DNA of 64,000 bases from Gilvibacter sediminis. GTDB taxonomy: Bacteria; Bacteroidota; Bacteroidia; Flavobacteriales; Flavobacteriaceae. The notes below the pieces were generated by a model. That model did no database searches. It had not been told where the DNA came from and saw only the letters and a list, made by a program, of their open reading frames with translations. Location: contig NZ_JAQQTE010000001.1 of NCBI RefSeq assembly GCF_028561565.1, positions 553,717-617,716 on the forward strand, given 5' to 3'. Of this stretch, positions 16,508 through 26,111 are shown piece after piece. Position 1 is the first letter of the stretch. The number at the start of each line of letters is the position of its first letter. The position numbers and the translations under genes are program-made.

Positions 16508-19500
16508 TTAGTTGTTTTTGTAATTGTATTGATACTCCTGTAGTATATTACCATCTTGATCTTCGACGCGTATTAGTCTTTGCATACTGTCATAGAAGTA
16601 ATTCATGGTGTACCCTCGTGGGTCTTGGGAAGATAATACACCGACTAAAGGTTCGTGTTTATAGCTAGTCACCAACGCTCCAGAGAGATTTCTAAGCGCT
16701 ATCTCCTGAGCTGAATTTAATCCTTCGGTAACTATGAACCCTGTGCCAAATTCTGGCAGTGCTTCAATTTGAGCGTAAGTTGCATTTTGAACCTGGGCAA
16801 CGACATAGCGTTTATCGTATCCCCAAATGTATGCTGTTGGTGGGCCACCTGTTTGCCTTGTTTGGACGACATTACCATTGACATATCGTTCAATTTGAAT
16901 TCTTGCTTCTAGAATTTGATTTCCTTTGGCAGTTTGAACTTCTTCAGGATAAATCCCGTCAAACAAGGTCTTTTTAGATGAAACCAACGTATCGTTGATA
17001 TAACGGTAAGTCTCTACAGGTATGGCAACCATATTACTGCTTCGAAGTGAACTATATTCACTCGTAAATTGGCCAGGATACTTCATAACTGAACGAACGA
17101 GCCTTCCTTGACTATCAGCAACAAGAGTCTCTTTTAGAAGAAAGGAGTTAAAGTCTCCTGATAATAGATCATCATCGTAATACGTGTAGTCTGTGATAGT
17201 TATAATTGTATCAATGACGCCAGTGCTTAAATACACACGTTCAGAACTCTTTGTTTGTGACACATTACCTGTATTTCCATAAGCCGATGTGAAATAAAAC
17301 TCTTGACGAGCAATAGCTGGTGTACAAAGGTCCGCACCAACACCTTCTGTAGTGCAAGAAAGTGGTGGAGTAACATATACATATCCCTCCAAACTGTTCG
17401 GCCCTGTAGTGAAGGTGCCAGGTTCCAAGCTTATATACCATTTACCATTACCATCCTCACGCGGTATTGGAAACATATTATTGTTGCTCTCAACTGTTCT
17501 TAGCCATAACCCTGCATTTGAATAGAAGGGTTGTTTCACATAGCTCGTTTCTTCGATGTACTTTGTGGTTTCGGAATTTGTTGGATTAACAATTCCATCA
17601 GATATAGTCTTTTTTGATTTTCCTAGTTTGTAGTCTGTAGAGTAATAGTTTGGTGTTTGCTTACCTTCAATGGTATAGGTGAAGATACCATTAAAATAAG
17701 AGCCATAATTTTCTATGTAAAACGCATTGGAGGTGGTAATGGATTCTGAGCCTCCTGTAAAGTCTACTATAGTTTCATTTACACTTGGATATGCAATATG
17801 AGGACCATCAGTGCCTGAAGCGTATGAGCTTCTATGCAAAATTTTCGCTATTTGTTCTCCACTGGGAGCCGTCGAATATTGATTGGAATAGTACTCATAA
17901 ATGGGCTGAGAAATCACCACACCAGTGGCATAAGAATAGGTCTTTTCCATGGCCAATACTCCTGTGCTTTCATAATCCTTGATGTTTTCCACGCGTACAC
18001 CAGCCTTAACCACTTCTGTGCTTCCTGTACTGCCAGTGGTCAGCACATTGCGGCCCAAGTTGAACACGGTGGAGCTTCCAGCTTCAGGATTAACTAGAGT
18101 GATTTGATAACACCCTGCATCTAAACTCAAGCTTTGATTTTCGACACCAAAAGCATGAGCTGTAGTGCTGCGATAAATCACATCATCCACATCAATCAAA
18201 AGACGGCCATAGAGAGGCCCGATATCAACAATCTGATCATAGGTAAGGGCTGCAGGCATTCGTGCACCCCCGCAAGAGCTTATATCACTGCGTTTAAATA
18301 AAATAATATCCTTGCCAGGATTGTTGGCAACAGTATTAAGTAGGGCCAGATTAAACAAGTAGGTGTCATTATCAGGTACGTTAAAAACCAAGTGACTAAT
18401 TAATGGTGGACCACCAACTGAGCCATACATATCTTGACATCCGATCGTAGGACACTCTGAACCTGCCCAAGCTCCCGCTCCAACGATTCCACCATCTAAG
18501 GCAAGGGATCCTATGTTCTCGTAGCTATACTGATCTTGAACTTCAATAGGATTTACATAATTTGAACGGTTGGGGCCGTACGTAAACTCACTAAACCCAC
18601 CTGTTGGGTAGGTGATTTTTTTTAACATCCCGCGTTTAGCCTTTTCAAAATCAACAGTTCTATCGGCACCATCTATCACACCTGGGTGGAAAAACTTTGG
18701 ATATAAAACAGTATTAGTTTTTCCATTGAAGTAGCCATAGTAATCCTGACCCAAATTGTCCAAAGAGGGCATTGAGTTCTCTAATTCATATTCAAAATCG
18801 TAGCTATTAATTGCTTGATTACTTCCATCTTTATACGTTATTCCTTCAAGCTGTAAGCGTATATCACTTTGAGGTGTAGAAGGACTTGGAGTGATTGTGG
18901 AAGATGTTTTGAAATAATCATATTCGAGCTCAATGATTCTTAGTTTATCTCCTGTACCATAATCACTAAATACATTTACCCGTTCAACCTTGTTATTAAA
19001 ATCAATATCATAACGAATTCCTAAGTCAAGGGTTATTACAATTTCTCCATTATGCTTTATCGTCGTTAAGTGAAATTGATTCACCCAGCTCTGTGATGAA
19101 GCACTCGCTGATTCCTTTGTTGGAGAAAATTCGGCATAGTCTAGTTGTATGTCATCGTACGCAGCAATCCCAGTTATTTGATTTGTTACTTGAGACACAA
19201 ACGTGGCTGGTGCAGGACTCTGATATTCACCTAGATTCGTATATTCAAATTCATAAATGTCTTTTCCCGTAGGTGAGATTACCTTAGTGAGCAACCAAGA
19301 AGAGTTGTATTTCCTTGTGAGTCCGTAGGAGAATCTGGCATCGGGATTCACATCATTTTCAGATCGAGTATACTCTGCCTGTTCTAATTCATAAATAGTT
19401 CCATCATCTCCAGTAATGGTCCATTTTGTTATTGGCGCTATACCAGACCCATATAGTTTGTGGGCGTCCACTTTTATACGTGGGTTGTTGAGAGGTACCG

Positions 19501-20116
19501 GCAATCGTGTTTCAATATCAAAAACAAAAGTTTCACTTATTCCTAGAGCGTTGAAACTAAAGTAGTCAGCTTGTGTATCGTAATGACCGTCATTGATTTC
19601 TTTTTTAAACTGAAGTGACGCAATTGCATCTGCCTTTGAATTAAAGAGTTTGTGCTCACTTTCATAGGACAAGATCCCCGATCTAACTACATCATCCCAA
19701 TGAGTCTTGTATTTTGTAACGGTTTCTCCTGCACCATCAAAAAAATCATCTGGCATACCGTTAACGATCCGCGAAACACGACCTCCAACATTAAGATTCC
19801 AAGACAAGCCAACATTAGAAGCGACCTGTTCAACCTTAACTCCAGTTGCATCATATGTCAGAGAAATGGGTAAATCCAATTCTCTACCTGGATATACATA
19901 AACAGGCACTGAAATATTGGGAGATCCCGTGAACATATTTACCTCAGTATTGCCGTATTTCTCGAAAGCTGCGGCTTCTGGAGTCTTGGGATTAGCGATA
20001 ATTTTGTTTATTTCTTGTCCGGGATCGAAGGAATCATCCTCAATTTGGGCAGTAGCTGGTACGCTAAATAAAATGATAGATAGCACAATGTAGTGCCATA
20101 TGCTGATGGTGCGCAT
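16508..20116 (-). CDS. RHS/YD-repeat envelope protein, upstream partner
   Basis: 1202 residues. Signal peptide (about 1-24, ending VPATAQ), an SpvB/RHS-like N-terminal region (EKYGNTEVNMFTGSPNISVP, PISLTYDATGVKVEQVASNVGLSWNL), long beta-rich middle, and YD-type repeats at the C-terminus (DPRGYTMNYFYDSMQRLIRVEDQDGN). It has no toxin tip. In Bacteroidota such large proteins are commonly encoded directly before a DUF6443-type RHS toxin, as here (gap 12 bases), so the two may assemble into one secreted complex. That partnership is an inference from layout. Confidence 0.8.
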   Translation of the reverse strand: MRTISIWHYIVLSIILFSVPATAQIEDDSFDPGQEINKIIANPKTPEAAAFEKYGNTEVNMFTGSPNISVPVYVYPGRELDLPISLTYDATGVKVEQVASNVGLSWNLNVGGRVSRIVNGMPDDFFDGAGETVTKYKTHWDDVVRSGILSYESEHKLFNSKADAIASLQFKKEINDGHYDTQADYFSFNALGISETFVFDIETRLPVPLNNPRIKVDAHKLYGSGIAPITKWTITGDDGTIYELEQAEYTRSENDVNPDARFSYGLTRKYNSSWLLTKVISPTGKDIYEFEYTNLGEYQSPAPATFVSQVTNQITGIAAYDDIQLDYAEFSPTKESASASSQSWVNQFHLTTIKHNGEIVITLDLGIRYDIDFNNKVERVNVFSDYGTGDKLRIIELEYDYFKTSSTITPSPSTPQSDIRLQLEGITYKDGSNQAINSYDFEYELENSMPSLDNLGQDYYGYFNGKTNTVLYPKFFHPGVIDGADRTVDFEKAKRGMLKKITYPTGGFSEFTYGPNRSNYVNPIEVQDQYSYENIGSLALDGGIVGAGAWAGSECPTIGCQDMYGSVGGPPLISHLVFNVPDNDTYLFNLALLNTVANNPGKDIILFKRSDISSCGGARMPAALTYDQIVDIGPLYGRLLIDVDDVIYRSTTAHAFGVENQSLSLDAGCYQITLVNPEAGSSTVFNLGRNVLTTGSTGSTEVVKAGVRVENIKDYESTGVLAMEKTYSYATGVVISQPIYEYYSNQYSTAPSGEQIAKILHRSSYASGTDGPHIAYPSVNETIVDFTGGSESITTSNAFYIENYGSYFNGIFTYTIEGKQTPNYYSTDYKLGKSKKTISDGIVNPTNSETTKYIEETSYVKQPFYSNAGLWLRTVESNNNMFPIPREDGNGKWYISLEPGTFTTGPNSLEGYVYVTPPLSCTTEGVGADLCTPAIARQEFYFTSAYGNTGNVSQTKSSERVYLSTGVIDTIITITDYTYYDDDLLSGDFNSFLLKETLVADSQGRLVRSVMKYPGQFTSEYSSLRSSNMVAIPVETYRYINDTLVSSKKTLFDGIYPEEVQTAKGNQILEARIQIERYVNGNVVQTRQTGGPPTAYIWGYDKRYVVAQVQNATYAQIEALPEFGTGFIVTEGLNSAQEIALRNLSGALVTSYKHEPLVGVLSSQDPRGYTMNYFYDSMQRLIRVEDQDGNILQEYQYNYKNN

Positions 20117-20391
20117 ATGATATAAATTTGCGGTTTATTAAGATGTATTTTTAAGAAAGAAAATTTCTTATCGGGGAGTTGAGATAAAGATAAGCGACAA
20201 TCTCCAAATATTCATACGTGATTCCACGTATAACCATTTACACAAGAGAAATCTCACTTAAATCGAAAATATACTACTGACAAACAGACTATTATGAAAT
20301 TTTAAATATTTGTTAAAGAATAATGAATTCATAAATCTGTAGTTAGAATTTTAAGGCAAAATCGATCTCATTATATTCTGAAGGTTCCGAT

Positions 20392-21504
20392 TTAGATTGA
20401 TTTCAATAGCTTTTGCATACCTCGATAATCAAGAAGACCCATTTGCGTTCGTATTTGCTCTCTGAATTCTTTAGCTTCTTTTGAAAAGTAGGAGCTAGTG
20501 ATTAGTAACCCGGCAGTGGCCCGATCTGCTTGCACCGTTCCATATAGTTCTCTAACATATCGAACACCCACAGGTCTGTCTGCAGAGAAGTTTTTACATT
20601 CAACATAATACACAAACTCACCAAATAATGAGTTTTGTACTATGTACATATCCTTACCTCCATCCCTTGTTGCTTTGGTTCCAACAACATCAAAACCTTG
20701 TTTCGCCATCAACTCTAAACTGAGTTCTTCAAATTTTCTGTGGCCGATTTCATGAATCAGCTCGGGATATCTCTTTACCCGGTCCAGAAGGTCGGTATTT
20801 ACTACCTCAATTTTCGTAATCAATTCCGGCTTGGGGGGAAGGTAAATGGAACTTTCTTCTTTCTTAAAAGGTTCCAAGGTAGGCATCAGGAATTCCGAAG
20901 GATTCTGCAACACCTTAAGGTACTCCTTGAGTAGTAGCGGGTTATAATAAACTGAGCCTGGATAGGTAGTAAGTGCAGAGTTGAATTCTTCAAAGAAGGT
21001 TTCAACAGTATCAACGTCACCCAATGCTATTGTTGCTAATATTGTTGCTTGGGGTTTTGTAAGTCCTTGAACGTATATAAGCTGTGGCCTAGTATTATCT
21101 GGAACGAAGATGTCATCTCCAATGGTAATTAACTTTGGGCGCTTCTCTTTTGGGACCTTGTAGTAAGGACGTATATATGAGTTGATTATGTATTCCGAGT
21201 TTATGCTAGTATTATCAATCACAAACAGCTGTTGTTGTTTTTGTTCAAGAGCGTACTTTAACCAACTATCATCAACTATACGTGTATTTGTGCTACTTAT
21301 AATTCTGCTATTGAGAACATGACAATTCTGCCTTTGTATGCCTAAAGTGCTTATTTCTGCTAATTGGTCAAGAGCACTGGCAACTAAACTTGTTTTGCCA
21401 CAGCCACGTTCTCCATACACATGAATATGATTGTGAGCAATTAACGCACTCGTAAGTTGTACGTTAAATTCAGGTATAGGGAGTATGTAGTCATCTATAT
21501 CCAT
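20392..21504 (-). CDS. P-loop NTPase fused to Mrr-type restriction nuclease
   Basis: 370 residues. The N-terminal part (about 1-200) is a STAND/AAA-like NTPase with Walker A GERGCGKTS (about 33-41) and a Walker-B-like LFVIDNTS. The C-terminal part (about 250-370) is an Mrr_cat PD-(D/E)xK nuclease: FEELSLELMAKQGFDVVGTKATRDGGKDM, then VYYVECKNF, then LYGTVQADRATAGLLITSSYFS. Mrr-type nucleases cut modified or foreign DNA; an NTPase fusion suggests nucleotide-gated activation in anti-phage defence. Monocistronic, transcribed toward the RHS genes, separated from RadC by 364 bases. Confidence 0.82.
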   Translation of the reverse strand: MDIDDYILPIPEFNVQLTSALIAHNHIHVYGERGCGKTSLVASALDQLAEISTLGIQRQNCHVLNSRIISSTNTRIVDDSWLKYALEQKQQQLFVIDNTSINSEYIINSYIRPYYKVPKEKRPKLITIGDDIFVPDNTRPQLIYVQGLTKPQATILATIALGDVDTVETFFEEFNSALTTYPGSVYYNPLLLKEYLKVLQNPSEFLMPTLEPFKKEESSIYLPPKPELITKIEVVNTDLLDRVKRYPELIHEIGHRKFEELSLELMAKQGFDVVGTKATRDGGKDMYIVQNSLFGEFVYYVECKNFSADRPVGVRYVRELYGTVQADRATAGLLITSSYFSKEAKEFREQIRTQMGLLDYRGMQKLLKSI

Positions 21505-21868
21505 GCTCTTATTCAGTAGCCTAAATATGGCAGTTTTACTCTTAAAGGGTATTACGTTAAATCTTTAGTGATGACGCTGTCATCCTCTTTTTTATCAAGA
21601 ATGATTATAAAATTAACATTGTATCACGTAGGGGAGTAGAATTATAAATATATGAAACGAATCGAATAAATTCCTTTGTGAAACATATTCTCATTATTAA
21701 AAATGCCATAAAGCGGATAAACAAAAACACCCAAAAGTGCTTTTCTCAGCGATATATGAGTTAAATGGCCCGGTGACTTGATGCGAGTATTGAGTTGTAG
21801 ATCGGATAGGGAAAACAAGCGTTCTTCATTTTTATAAAATAAAAGGAAGACGAGACCGTCTTCCTTAT
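21505..21868. other. Intergenic region, 364 bases
   Basis: AT-rich spacer between the Mrr-NTPase gene and the RadC-like gene. It holds the RadC terminator at its right end and presumably the promoter for the Mrr gene. A 94-codon reading frame on the minus strand (21642-21926) extends across the terminator and into the RadC gene and does not look coding. Confidence 0.6.
21835..21866 (-). terminator. Intrinsic terminator of the RadC-like gene
   Basis: Perfect 10-pair stem AAGGAAGACG/CGTCTTCCTT with a four-base loop, followed on the minus strand by TTATTTTA. It begins three bases after the RadC stop codon. Confidence 0.8.
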
Positions 21869-22453
21869 TTAGTTTTCCCAGCTTAAATAAGACTCTTTGG
21901 TAAGAATGATATGATCTAAAAAGCAAAAGTCTAATAACTTAGATCCTGCGATTACTTTTTTGGTTAAATCGCGATCGGCTTTGGAAAATTCTAGCTTGCC
22001 ACTTGGATGGTTATGGCAAATAATTATTGCAGATGCATTAGTCAATAGAGCTAATTGCCAAATTTCTCTGATAAATACCTGAACTCCTGTTGACGTACCT
22101 ATACCGATAGTGGCCATACCTAAAACCTTGTTCGCATTGTTCAAGAGCATAACCAAGAATGCTTCTTTATAATCAATAAAATCGTTGTCAATAAAAAAAC
22201 GAAAGTGATCAGCAGCTTTTTGAGGTGAGTCAATTAAAGGCATCTTGTCAAAAATGGGACGCTTGTACCGTATACCAATTTCATAGGACTCTTGTTGCTC
22301 TCTGACCATCGGTAAGCTACGCACTGATCTTCTGTTCGCGTCCCTTTTATTGAGTTCTGAAACAGCATCCTTTTGTGGAATGCCGATCATATCAATGTTC
22401 TCTAGCTTTCTTTCGTTTTGCGCAGATTGTTCTGTTGATTTATGAGTACTCAT
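21869..22453 (-). CDS. RadC-like JAB-domain protein
   Basis: 194 residues. The C-terminal half (about 75-194) is the RadC MPN/JAMM domain: VFIREIWQLALLTNASAIIICHNHPSG followed by FSKADRDLTKK, giving the HxHPSG...SxxD metal-binding motif. RadC-like proteins are very frequent on Bacteroidota mobile elements and are thought to be metalloproteases or nuclease-related; the exact role is unknown. The N-terminal about 70 residues are charged and variable. Encoded in line with the upstream ATPase and recombinase (gap 64 bases), making a mobility module. Confidence 0.88.
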   Translation of the reverse strand: MSTHKSTEQSAQNERKLENIDMIGIPQKDAVSELNKRDANRRSVRSLPMVREQQESYEIGIRYKRPIFDKMPLIDSPQKAADHFRFFIDNDFIDYKEAFLVMLLNNANKVLGMATIGIGTSTGVQVFIREIWQLALLTNASAIIICHNHPSGKLEFSKADRDLTKKVIAGSKLLDFCFLDHIILTKESYLSWEN

Positions 22454-22517
22454 GCTATTAATTTTTTATGTTCTCTCACATGATAGCAGAGGTGGATATG
22501 TCGTAAAAGCACCGCAA

Positions 22518-23726
22518 TCAGAAGTACTCTTTGTACACTATGGAGGTAGCGGTGAAAGGCAGGCACGGTTGACCATGAATCATCATGCGAACGATCATGT
22601 GGTATTTTGGCATGAGAACAAAGTCTTCATAAGTAAATGGCTTGTAATATCGAGCCATCTCTCGTGATAGGAATAAACCATCTTCGGCCGAGGTTCTCAT
22701 GATAATGAGATTGCCAACGTTTGAAAAAACAGTCTGTTTGACACTGGGTTCAAGCGATGAAAGACTTTGAAACGCCATACATACTTGAATACCTGCTTTC
22801 CTCAGTTCTTCGAGAATAGAAACAATCCCGGTATTTGAATTCGATGCGTAATTCTGGGCTTCATCAATGTATATGGTGATAGGTATTCTTTGGTCTGTAG
22901 GTGTGTTTAAACGAGCGAATCCAGCTAGCATGATTCCCGTAATAAATAGGTTTCCAATAAGCTCTGAAGCCCCGCCTATCGCACCCTTGTTGTTATTCAC
23001 AAACACCAACTTGGATTCATTAATCGCCTTTAAGATTGAAAGAGAATTTTCGTTATAAACAAGTAGATTTTTTAGCTGTGGATAGGCGAGAAACTGAAAC
23101 AGTTTATAAATAGGAACAAAATCGAATTTCGGAGTATAGAGTTTAAACTGTTTGGTGAAGAAGTGCTTTACCTCTTTGTTCTTGATGTGCTTCGAGATGT
23201 CACTCCTAAAATCTTTGTCTTGCAGTAGCCTTAAAACATCCTGAAAAGTGAATGCTCCCGGAGATTCTAAGAGCGCCATGATGGAATTAAATAAAATGTA
23301 TCCCATCTTGTCACCAAATGACTTTTTCTCCACCAATCGTTCTAAGATCTCCACCATTCCGCTGGCTACCAGTGCGCGCTTGGACTCTGAGACTTTGCGA
23401 AGGGGATTGTATCCAATTCCATTAACCTCTATGTCGGTCAAATCAACATCAATAACATCGCCCTGTCTTTGGGTGGGAACGAAGTTCTTGATAGATTCGA
23501 CCAGTGATCCGTGTGGGTCAATGACGATACACCCCCATCCATTCTCAAGATCATTAATGATAAAGGATTTTAGGATGTTACTTTTACCAGACCCCGTTTT
23601 TGAGATGATTGCGGTATGGTACTGAGTATCTTCTGGAGTTCGGATTCCAAAGACCTTGTGATGTTCTTTGGTTCTGAAATTGGTCTTGGCGAAGTACTTA
23701 ATCTTTTTAGGATCTCGATCATGCAT
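22518..23726 (-). CDS. TraD/HerA-like DNA-translocating ATPase
   Basis: 402 residues. N-terminal Walker A in IISKTGSGKSNIL (about 41-53), then VIDPHGSL, Walker B region ITIYIDEAQNY (about 289-299) and the sensor-like LEELRKAGIQVCMAFQS. This is the FtsK/HerA/VirD4 branch that includes TraD-type coupling proteins and the DUF87 family. No N-terminal membrane anchor is present, unlike canonical VirD4. It might couple DNA to a transfer channel or translocate DNA in defence; position beside a recombinase favours mobility. A second, distinct coupling ATPase is encoded at 38231-39673. Confidence 0.8.
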   Translation of the reverse strand: MHDRDPKKIKYFAKTNFRTKEHHKVFGIRTPEDTQYHTAIISKTGSGKSNILKSFIINDLENGWGCIVIDPHGSLVESIKNFVPTQRQGDVIDVDLTDIEVNGIGYNPLRKVSESKRALVASGMVEILERLVEKKSFGDKMGYILFNSIMALLESPGAFTFQDVLRLLQDKDFRSDISKHIKNKEVKHFFTKQFKLYTPKFDFVPIYKLFQFLAYPQLKNLLVYNENSLSILKAINESKLVFVNNNKGAIGGASELIGNLFITGIMLAGFARLNTPTDQRIPITIYIDEAQNYASNSNTGIVSILEELRKAGIQVCMAFQSLSSLEPSVKQTVFSNVGNLIIMRTSAEDGLFLSREMARYYKPFTYEDFVLMPKYHMIVRMMIHGQPCLPFTATSIVYKEYF

Positions 23727-23766
23727 GAGCTCAAGTTTAGCTCAACGATAATCTCCTGCATAACAC

Positions 23767-24681
23767 CTAAAAATCCCACCTCGCATTTTCGCTGTTCGCA
23801 AGTGGATGTTTAGACATTTGCTCTTTCAGGTGCTCGTCGGAAGCAAAGAGATAGATGGCTGTTGTTTTTATGTCACTATGCCCCATCATTTTTGAGAGGC
23901 TGTAGATATCACAGCCACCTTCGAGCATGAGTCTCGCAAAGGAGTGTCTCAATTTGTGGAGGCTAAAGTTAATTCCGCTCTCTTTTTTGAGTCGATCCAC
24001 CATATTTTTGAGTCCATAGATCGTAAATCCAGTGTTTCGCTTTGCACTAGTGAATAGCTCTGGACAGGTTTTCCGAAGTTTATGACGCTCCTCTAAATAG
24101 CGTCTAAGTTTTGATATTAAGCTTGGGTGAAGGGGGATGAATCGGTCTTTGTTTCCTTTACCTCTTCGAATCAAAAGTACCTTACGATCAAAATCTAAAT
24201 CAGTGTAGTGTAGGTTAACAAGTTCGCTTCGCCGAACGCCAGTAAACAGAAAGGTTGCAAAGATGGCTTCGTTACGTCGGCGAATAAAGTTTGAAGGGTA
24301 GGGGTAGTTGGCAACGAACTCGAGCAGCCGATTAATCTCTGCCTTTTTTAAGCACTTAGGGAGTTGCCTCGGAAGTTTAGGGAGTTCTATACCAAGAACT
24401 GGGTTTTCTGAGATCAACCCTCGCTGCATGCAGTATCTGAAAAACACCTTCAGGCGCATAAAGTGCGTTCTGAAGGTCGCTGCACTCCAGTTTCTCTTCA
24501 CCCGACCCATGTAAAAATAGTGCCTGGTGTTTTCAGGAGTTACTTGGTCAATGGATGATAAATTGAGATCCCGAAAGAGTTGGGAAATAGAACATTTTGC
24601 CGTTTGTGCTGAAGCTGGTGAACAGCCTTTGAAGTGAATTTCGTGTTCACAAAATTCATGGATTAAGTTTGAAATAGTCAT
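23767..24681 (-). CDS. Tyrosine recombinase, XerD-like (second recombinase)
   Basis: 304 residues from the ATG at 24681; a GTG 42 bases further out would add 14 residues. SAM-like N-terminal domain then catalytic domain with the full R-K-H-R-H-Y set: TGVRRSELVNL, IRRGKGNKDRFIPL, HKLRHSFARLML, GHSDIKTTAIYLF. Resembles short transposase-type or XerC/D-like recombinases rather than phage integrases with an arm-binding domain. Encoded 40 bases before the TraD-like ATPase, and followed on its 5' side by a truncated tRNA-Ile-like sequence, so it may belong to an older element nested in the island. Confidence 0.9.
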   Translation of the reverse strand: MTISNLIHEFCEHEIHFKGCSPASAQTAKCSISQLFRDLNLSSIDQVTPENTRHYFYMGRVKRNWSAATFRTHFMRLKVFFRYCMQRGLISENPVLGIELPKLPRQLPKCLKKAEINRLLEFVANYPYPSNFIRRRNEAIFATFLFTGVRRSELVNLHYTDLDFDRKVLLIRRGKGNKDRFIPLHPSLISKLRRYLEERHKLRKTCPELFTSAKRNTGFTIYGLKNMVDRLKKESGINFSLHKLRHSFARLMLEGGCDIYSLSKMMGHSDIKTTAIYLFASDEHLKEQMSKHPLANSENARWDF

Positions 24682-25080
24682 AGTAATTGGATGACCTTCA
24701 ACAACATTTTTGAGCCTCCCCACTGTTTGGATGGAATCACCTGCAGATGGATTTTCATGAAATCCCCTTATTTTTTCGGGTAATTTGGGAGTAGGGCTCG
24801 AAGAAAAAAATTATCAGTGACGCGCTCTAACCACCTGAGCTACACGCGCAGTAAATTGGCTTATCCTGTAAGGGTTTTAGCCGAATTTAGCGAAAAATGG
24901 GGTGTGAAAGTTTGGACCACATCACCATTTAAGTATTTAAAGTTTTGATGTCGAAGTAAGTATTAAAAAGTCGAATAAAAGCTTAGTTGCACAGGTTGTA
25001 AATATCTCATTGATGCCTGTGCTTAAGGATAAGTCTAACACACTATTTTAATTTTGAAAGCTCTTTCTTAGGTAAAAGAT
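24682..25080. other. Intergenic region with tRNA relic
   Basis: About 400 bases between the second recombinase and the small membrane protein. Apart from the tRNA-Ile-like fragment it contains an imperfect inverted repeat around 24898-24932 (GGTGTG with CACATCACC) and no credible gene. Confidence 0.5.
24810..24849 (-). pseudogene. Truncated tRNA-Ile(GAT)-like fragment
   Basis: Reading the minus strand, these 40 bases form a tRNA 5' half: acceptor strand GCGCGTG, TA, D arm GCTC-AGGTGGTTA-GAGC, then anticodon 5' strand CGTCA and loop CTGATAA with anticodon GAT. The sequence then breaks into a T-run with no matching 3' anticodon strand, T stem or acceptor. A TTCGAGC T-loop-like string follows about 10 bases later but lacks its stem. 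Best read as a relic of a tRNA-targeting integration or recombination event. Confidence 0.75.
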
Positions 25081-25641
25081 TTAGGAGTCGTTATCCGTTT
25101 TGGATTTAGCATCACTTTTAACAAATTCAGAAAATTTCTTCTGAAGCCAAGCAAATACTTCTAATGTGAACACTCCACCAATAAGGGCTAGACTATAAAA
25201 CACCTTGTTGTTACCAGACTTGAATTTGAAATCAGGTAATACTTCAGAAACAACTATAGTCAGAAGTCCAACGCAGGTTCCTAGAACAAGGATTGGGTAA
25301 AGGTTTAATTCCTCAATTTCGGGGCTCTTTTTTAGCCAAAAGATTAAGACACGAATAATCGAACCTAATAGACCAAAAGCCATAAGAGTTAGGATATAAC
25401 TGAAAGTGCTTCCGGGATTGTGGTATATTGGATAGAAAAAAATTAAATTTTCATATTCATCAGTTGCTTCTTGATAAAGGATATTATCAGAGATTGTGTT
25501 GCCAACTTCAACTAATTGTGCAGGCTTTGTCTGAGCCTGTTCAAATTTTTCATCAATAAGAATACTTGCAATGCCACCAATTACCAAGTACAAGGATATT
25601 AATAAGCTTATCGTTATGATAATTATATTACCTCTACCCAT
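25081..25641 (-). CDS. Four-helix membrane protein, unknown
   Basis: 186 residues. Four predicted membrane segments (about 5-27, 78-102, 115-135, 147-165) with a periplasmic-looking loop between the first two, and a charged C-terminal tail (KSDAKSKTDNDS). No family recognised. Its start overlaps the end of the secreted partner gene by eight bases, so the two are translationally coupled, and both follow the 368-residue protein in one operon. Confidence 0.6.
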   Translation of the reverse strand: MGRGNIIIITISLLISLYLVIGGIASILIDEKFEQAQTKPAQLVEVGNTISDNILYQEATDEYENLIFFYPIYHNPGSTFSYILTLMAFGLLGSIIRVLIFWLKKSPEIEELNLYPILVLGTCVGLLTIVVSEVLPDFKFKSGNNKVFYSLALIGGVFTLEVFAWLQKKFSEFVKSDAKSKTDNDS

Positions 25642-26077
25642 TACTTAATCTGTATTTTTCATCTTCATCGTGAACTTCTTGTTCTTGGAGCTTACTTTTC
25701 TTCTTATCACAGTGTTTGGGTTCTGTGTGAGAGGTGCAACACCAATATCGTGATGTAATCCCGTCTGGAGATAAAACAAGGGTATGATACTCAGTTCTCC
25801 CAGGATTAAAAATTTCATTTGAAAATCCTGAAAATGATATTTCAAGTGTTGAGTCTAAATGAATGGTAATTTCAAAAAAACCATCAAAATCAGTCTGAGT
25901 GCCAACAGGTGACACTGTCAGTAATGATCCATCCGCAAATTTTTCAATTATGTTTACTGTGGGCAAGGGCTGACCAGTTTCGTCAACCAATTGCCCTGTA
26001 ATTGTTTTGAATTCTTGACCAAATGCCGAAAGACTCAAAAAAAGGCAAAGCCATAAAGGGAGCAATGAATGCTTCAT
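25634..26077 (-). CDS. Secreted carboxypeptidase-regulatory-like domain protein
   Basis: 147 residues. Signal peptide (about 1-20, ending SAFGQ), then one CarboxypepD_reg-like beta-sandwich (TITGQLVDETGQPLPTVNIIEK ... TQTDFDGFFEI), and an unusual tail with Cys-Cys, His and charged residues (YWCCTSHTEPKHCDKKKSK). Such domains normally precede TonB receptors or act as small outer-membrane or periplasmic modules; here the domain is alone. The Cys/His tail may bind metal or form disulfides. Second gene in a three-gene cassette (25081-27218). Confidence 0.7.
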   Translation of the reverse strand: MKHSLLPLWLCLFLSLSAFGQEFKTITGQLVDETGQPLPTVNIIEKFADGSLLTVSPVGTQTDFDGFFEITIHLDSTLEISFSGFSNEIFNPGRTEYHTLVLSPDGITSRYWCCTSHTEPKHCDKKKSKLQEQEVHDEDEKYRLSNG

Positions 26078-26111
26078 ATTAGGATAAAATTTTTGAAAGA
26101 GATATCCTAAC

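Noticed and set aside
21642-21926. 94-codon minus-strand frame beside RadC
   Set aside because: It overlaps the RadC gene in another frame, runs through the terminator and shows no domain or sensible composition.
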